Shown here: piece by piece, positions 5,041-8,168 of the stretch
How the letters are laid out: each line of letters opens with the position of its first letter
Position numbering within the stretch: position 1 is the stretch's first letter
The notes under the pieces: model-generated
What the model was told of the DNA's origin: nothing
What the model saw: the letters and a program-made list of their open reading frames with translations, nothing else
The model's database searches: none
Program-made: the position numbers and the translations under genes
Source: Bacillota bacterium
GTDB lineage: Bacteria; Bacillota; Clostridia; Lachnospirales; Lachnospiraceae
Assembly: GCA_023415475.1 (NCBI GenBank)
Contig: JAEZKL010000122.1
Location: 1 to 8,168, forward strand
Length of the DNA stretch: 8,168 nt
Direction of reading: 5' to 3'

Positions 5041-8000
5041 GTTTTTCTTACGCCGTTTTTATCTATCTTATAACCGTCGATGGTAGTATTTACCGCCAGG
5101 TAGCCGTCGGGATAGAAATAATACCATTTCCCACCAATACGAAGCCACTTGTTGGATACCATGAATCCGTCCTCGGTGAAGTAATACCGATGACTTCTTT
5201 TGCCTGTTCTGATTGTTTGCCAGCCAACTACCGCCTTATTGCGATTATAATAACGCCATTTATTACCGTCTTTTACCCACCCGGTCTTTAGCACACCGTT
5301 CTCTTCAAAATAATAACTACTGCCAGCAAGCTTTTGCCAACCGGTGAGAGCCTTACCGTCCCTAAAGTACAGATACTGCCCGGCATCATCCAGTGCCCAG
5401 CCCTGTGCAGTGGTAGAAGCAATGGTAAGCTTGATGTAGCGGTATAGCATGGTGCTGACCTCTCCGCGCGTTGCTATGGCCTGGGGATTGAAGGCATTTT
5501 CACTTCCACCCATCAGGATGCCGGCCTGCTGTAAGGTCTTTACCGCAGCCTGGTAGCTCCTTCCGATGCTGCTATAATCCGCAAAGGTGTTGAGCTTTCT
5601 GGTTATGGGAAGGGTATAGCCGGTTACCTTCGCATAATTAACAAAAATAATTGCGACCTCCTCACGGGTAACTGTTCGGTCGGGTGCAAACTCACCGCCA
5701 CCTATACCCTGAAGAATTCCTTTCTTATAAGCCCATTCGATATAGGGCTGATAGGTGCTTTCTGTCTTCACATCCGTAAAGCTGCTGACCTTATAAAGGT
5801 TCGTATCCACATTCGCCAGTCTGCCCAGGGCTGTTGCCAGCATTCCCCGTGTGATGGCTTTGTTCGGGGAGAAGGTAGTGTCAGAGCTTCCTGTAAGCAG
5901 ACCCCGGCTTACCACATAATCGATTGCTTCCTTCGCCCAATGCATGCTAGTGTCGGTAAACCTGTTAGCAGGCGCCATGTAACCGATTCCGAAGATAGAA
6001 AAATGATCGGTAGAGGCTAAAATTGATCCGGCATTTTCGTCGTAGACGGAGTCGCCTATTCTAGTGGCGTACCCCTTGCTGTCCACATAGATACCCGACA
6101 GATAGCCTGTTGCCTCGTCTTCATCCGGTGAATAAGGAATAGAGAGGGCTGCGGTCCCTTGACCGAGGGAGGATATATCAACAGTCTCGCCGTCCTTCAC
6201 ATAGCTTATGGTGATATCATACACAGGTCTTGTACCTATGAGCTCCTTTGCTTCGTCAAGAAGGTGATCCACCGGTTTTACGGTGATGGTTACATCACCC
6301 GTGCTCTTCGAAAGAAGCTCCTTAAGAGCCATCAAATCCAGCTTCAGAGAGATGAATTCGCTATTAATATGAAATTCCTTCACTCCTGTATCAACCAGCT
6401 TCTGCAGAGCAGCTCGGTCCAGTGTGACACCGAGGGAGGTTGCCGTATCAGGCAGCTTCAGATTGGCTACAATACCGATTCCATTAGACGTTTTCCCCTG
6501 TGCCATTGCTTCTGACTGAGCCTTTTTAATCGCATCGGAAAGCTCGCTTTCGGATATGGTTGCAACGGCATGTCCGTGATTATCAACAACCGACATTACC
6601 TCAAAACCTGTAATGACCGGATAATCCGGTTGCCCTTCCGGTTGGGGGATAATAGCTTTCGTATCTGTACTGTTGTTCGTACCGGTATCGAAGGAATACG
6701 CATTCATAGTAACCGTAACCGAAGGACCGTTGGTAGTCCATATACCATCGACATTTACTGCTTGTACCTCAAAGAGGTAGGAGGTCGAAGCGGATAGACC
6801 GGTGACCGTATACTGGGATACATTGCCTGCCACGAGGGCAAGCTCTGTCCCGTTCTTATAGAGCTTATAGCCTGTAATCTCAGATGCATCCTGTACTCCG
6901 GCCCAGGTCAGGACTGCTCCTGTATGGGTAACCTCCGAAGCTGTCAAGGTGCTGCCCGAGGACCATACAGGTGTAACTGTTTCAACGGTGACAGAGACCG
7001 TCGCGGTGGTAGGAGTGGTATCGTTGAAGGTTACAGTAATATCTGTTGTTCCTGCCTTATGTCCGATCACGGTTATCGCACCCGGTGAGACGAGACTAAC
7101 CGTGTCAACTGAGGCGATGGTACTGTCTGCTATCGTTATGGCAGCTCCGGACACTGCAGTTACTCCCTGCCCAAAGGAGATGGTAAAGCTTCCGGTATCG
7201 CCTCTTCTCACTGTCAGGGCATTAGGGGATACAGAAGGAGACAGAGGTTGATTTTCTGTTGTAAAGCTACGGCTATCGTCCGTCATGGTATTGCCTGCCG
7301 CATCCTTGAAACCGGAGAGTGTAACGGTATATAGCGTGCTGTAATTAAGGCCGGTGTAAGGAACGGTATAGACCTTCCTGTCAATGTCCCAGCTGCCAGT
7401 TAAGGTACCGATATTGTTGTCCGCAGTAACCGTCCCGTAGGATGAACGCATCGCTTCGCTGAAGGTGATGACGATATTCCCATTGATAGGCGCACCTGCG
7501 ACCCCCGGAGTGAAATTCTGGATGGTCGGATTAGTATTGTCAGGGTTTTGGATAATGGTACCTGGGGTTGTGTTCTCACCTGTAATAACGACTGTGGAGT
7601 ATGTTCCACCGATGCTATTGGCTGTAACCGTGGCATCATGGATTGTGATAGTACTGTTGATACCGCCAATGCCGGCTTTTATATTGCTGGTTGCATTTAC
7701 AGAACCGTCATAAATCGTGACGTTGCTTTTACCACCACCGATTCCTGTTTCCCCATTGCTGGTGGCATCGACCGTGCCGTCATAAATAATGATGATACTG
7801 CTCCTGTCGTCGTAATCGCCATTGTCGCCAACACCAATGCCTGCTCCTTTGAGGCTGGTGGCCTTAACAGAACCGCCATAAATCGTGATAGTACCGCCGC
7901 TGCCACCCCTACCCGCGGCATCACCGCCGCCGATGCCGGCTCCGCTGTCGCTGGTGGCAGTGACCGTGCCGCCATAAATCGTGATGATACCTCCGTTACT

Positions 8001-8168
8001 GTCATTATCGTTGTAATAGGTACCACCGCTGCCAATGCCTGCTCCTCTGTGGCTGGTGGCATTAACAGTGCCGCCATAAATCGTGATGATACCTCCGGCA
8101 CCGCCACCATAAGCGCCACCAATGCCTGCTCCGGAGCCGCCGGAGGCATTAACCGTACCGCCATAAAT
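5028..8168 (-). CDS. Large cell-surface protein: beta-helix-like repeats, Ig-like, FN3, three SLH domains, wall-binding repeats (N-terminus outside window)
   Basis: An open frame of 1046 visible residues runs from the right edge to TAA at 5028-5030; I checked it through the repeats without a stop or frameshift, so the Met at 7451 is internal. Numbering from the edge, residues 1-194 are repeats of the form IYGGTVNATS then GAGIGGG. About 213-304 is a Big_5-type Ig-like domain (ITFSEAM, then LYTVTLSGFKDAAGN). About 309-398 is a second Ig-like domain and 399-489 is FN3 (GYKLYKNGTEL, then TGLSASTSYLFEVQAVN). About 519-734 is a conserved-looking alpha/beta region I cannot name. Three SLH domains follow (about 736-789, 795-850, 859-915), with ITRG, VTRE and ATRG motifs. 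Then come five to six choline-binding-type GW/YYF repeats (923-1039) and the tail KTKSK. It is presumably secreted and bound to the wall; the signal peptide is unseen. Its base composition is visibly more GC-rich than its neighbours. Adhesion or scaffolding is likely, without evidence of enzymatic activity. Confidence 0.93.
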   Translation of the reverse strand: MYGGTVNASGGSGAGIGGAYGGGAGGIITIYGGTVNATSHRGAGIGSGGTYYNDNDSNGGIITIYGGTVTATSDSGAGIGGGDAAGRGGSGGTITIYGGSVKATSLKGAGIGVGDNGDYDDRSSIIIIYDGTVDATSNGETGIGGGKSNVTIYDGSVNATSNIKAGIGGINSTITIHDATVTANSIGGTYSTVVITGENTTPGTIIQNPDNTNPTIQNFTPGVAGAPINGNIVITFSEAMRSSYGTVTADNNIGTLTGSWDIDRKVYTVPYTGLNYSTLYTVTLSGFKDAAGNTMTDDSRSFTTENQPLSPSVSPNALTVRRGDTGSFTISFGQGVTAVSGAAITIADSTIASVDTVSLVSPGAITVIGHKAGTTDITVTFNDTTPTTATVSVTVETVTPVWSSGSTLTASEVTHTGAVLTWAGVQDASEITGYKLYKNGTELALVAGNVSQYTVTGLSASTSYLFEVQAVNVDGIWTTNGPSVTVTMNAYSFDTGTNNSTDTKAIIPQPEGQPDYPVITGFEVMSVVDNHGHAVATISESELSDAIKKAQSEAMAQGKTSNGIGIVANLKLPDTATSLGVTLDRAALQKLVDTGVKEFHINSEFISLKLDLMALKELLSKSTGDVTITVKPVDHLLDEAKELIGTRPVYDITISYVKDGETVDISSLGQGTAALSIPYSPDEDEATGYLSGIYVDSKGYATRIGDSVYDENAGSILASTDHFSIFGIGYMAPANRFTDTSMHWAKEAIDYVVSRGLLTGSSDTTFSPNKAITRGMLATALGRLANVDTNLYKVSSFTDVKTESTYQPYIEWAYKKGILQGIGGGEFAPDRTVTREEVAIIFVNYAKVTGYTLPITRKLNTFADYSSIGRSYQAAVKTLQQAGILMGGSENAFNPQAIATRGEVSTMLYRYIKLTIASTTAQGWALDDAGQYLYFRDGKALTGWQKLAGSSYYFEENGVLKTGWVKDGNKWRYYNRNKAVVGWQTIRTGKRSHRYYFTEDGFMVSNKWLRIGGKWYYFYPDGYLAVNTTIDGYKIDKNGVRKTKSK
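7643..8168 (-). repeat. Coding tandem repeats (24-34 residues) in the surface protein
   Basis: Six units start at 8168, 8081, 7979, 7883, 7787 and 7715, with a degenerate seventh at 7643. Each begins IYGG or IYDG, followed by T/SV, a variable residue, ATS and then GAGIG or similar, and closes with a strand such as GGIIT. Unit lengths are 29, 34, 32, 32, 24 and 24 residues; the variation lies in a Gly/Asp/Asn-rich loop after GAGIG. The pattern suggests one turn of a right-handed parallel beta-helix per unit. The array continues beyond the window. Units shorten and diverge toward the C-terminal side. Confidence 0.9.

Noticed and set aside
6159..7251. Several + strand open frames of 75-118 codons opposite the surface gene
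   Set aside because: They have no ribosome sites or recognisable protein features, and lie antisense to a well-supported coding frame.
7451..7451. Met at 7451 as start of the surface protein
   Set aside because: The frame is open all the way to the window edge, codes for a continuous Ig-like domain across this Met, and has no ribosome site there.
7697..8164. Long - strand open frame of 155 codons rich in Ala, Pro and Met
   Set aside because: It is an out-of-frame shadow of the repeat-coding surface gene. The frame reading IYGGTVNATS is continuous with the downstream SLH protein and gives sensible repeats.
7643..8168. CRISPR-like repetition
   Set aside because: Repeats are degenerate, vary in spacing, keep frame and encode a repeating protein motif; there are no constant repeats with unique spacers.

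Overview
The window looks like low-GC Firmicutes DNA, most likely a Lachnospiraceae-type Clostridia chromosome. The grounds are strong AGGAG-type ribosome binding sites, AT-rich intergenic DNA with TTGACA/TATAAT promoters, a PadR-DUF2812 pair, a queT gene under a preQ1-I-like riboswitch, and a surface protein that combines SLH domains with choline-binding-type wall repeats. This is inferred from gene content; no species can be named.

Layout. On the + strand lie the 3' end of a gene for a GyrI-like effector-binding protein (1-464) with a hairpin terminator, a 400-base gap holding the asnS promoter and a long leader hairpin, and asnS itself (878-2269) with its terminator. All other genes are on the - strand and converge on asnS. 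Read in their own direction they are: a very large secreted surface protein entering from the right edge (8168 to 5028, N-terminus outside the window), a stretch with hairpins, an A-rich minisatellite and one IS3-family end, then queT (4369-3884) with a complex leader, then an autoregulated-looking padR-DUF2812 operon (3450-2544).

How the parts work. AsnS charges tRNA-Asn. QueT is the substrate-binding membrane subunit for uptake of queuosine precursors, and its mRNA leader ends in what reads as a preQ1-I aptamer that merges with the Shine-Dalgarno sequence. Upstream of the aptamer, in the same leader, a second hairpin has a loop perfectly complementary over 7 bases to the aptamer loop. This could be an anti-aptamer switch and is the most interesting signal here. 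The padR promoter carries a perfect 11+11 palindrome between its -35 and -10 boxes, so PadR probably represses its own operon and the two-helix DUF2812 membrane protein. The surface protein has beta-helix-like repeats, Ig-like and FN3 domains, three SLH domains and a run of wall-binding repeats. Its coding end runs into a lysine-coding, stop-interrupted minisatellite.

There are no rRNA or tRNA genes, CRISPR arrays, complete insertion sequences or phage genes. No obvious new multigene system is present; the novelty lies in RNA and DNA structure around ordinary genes.
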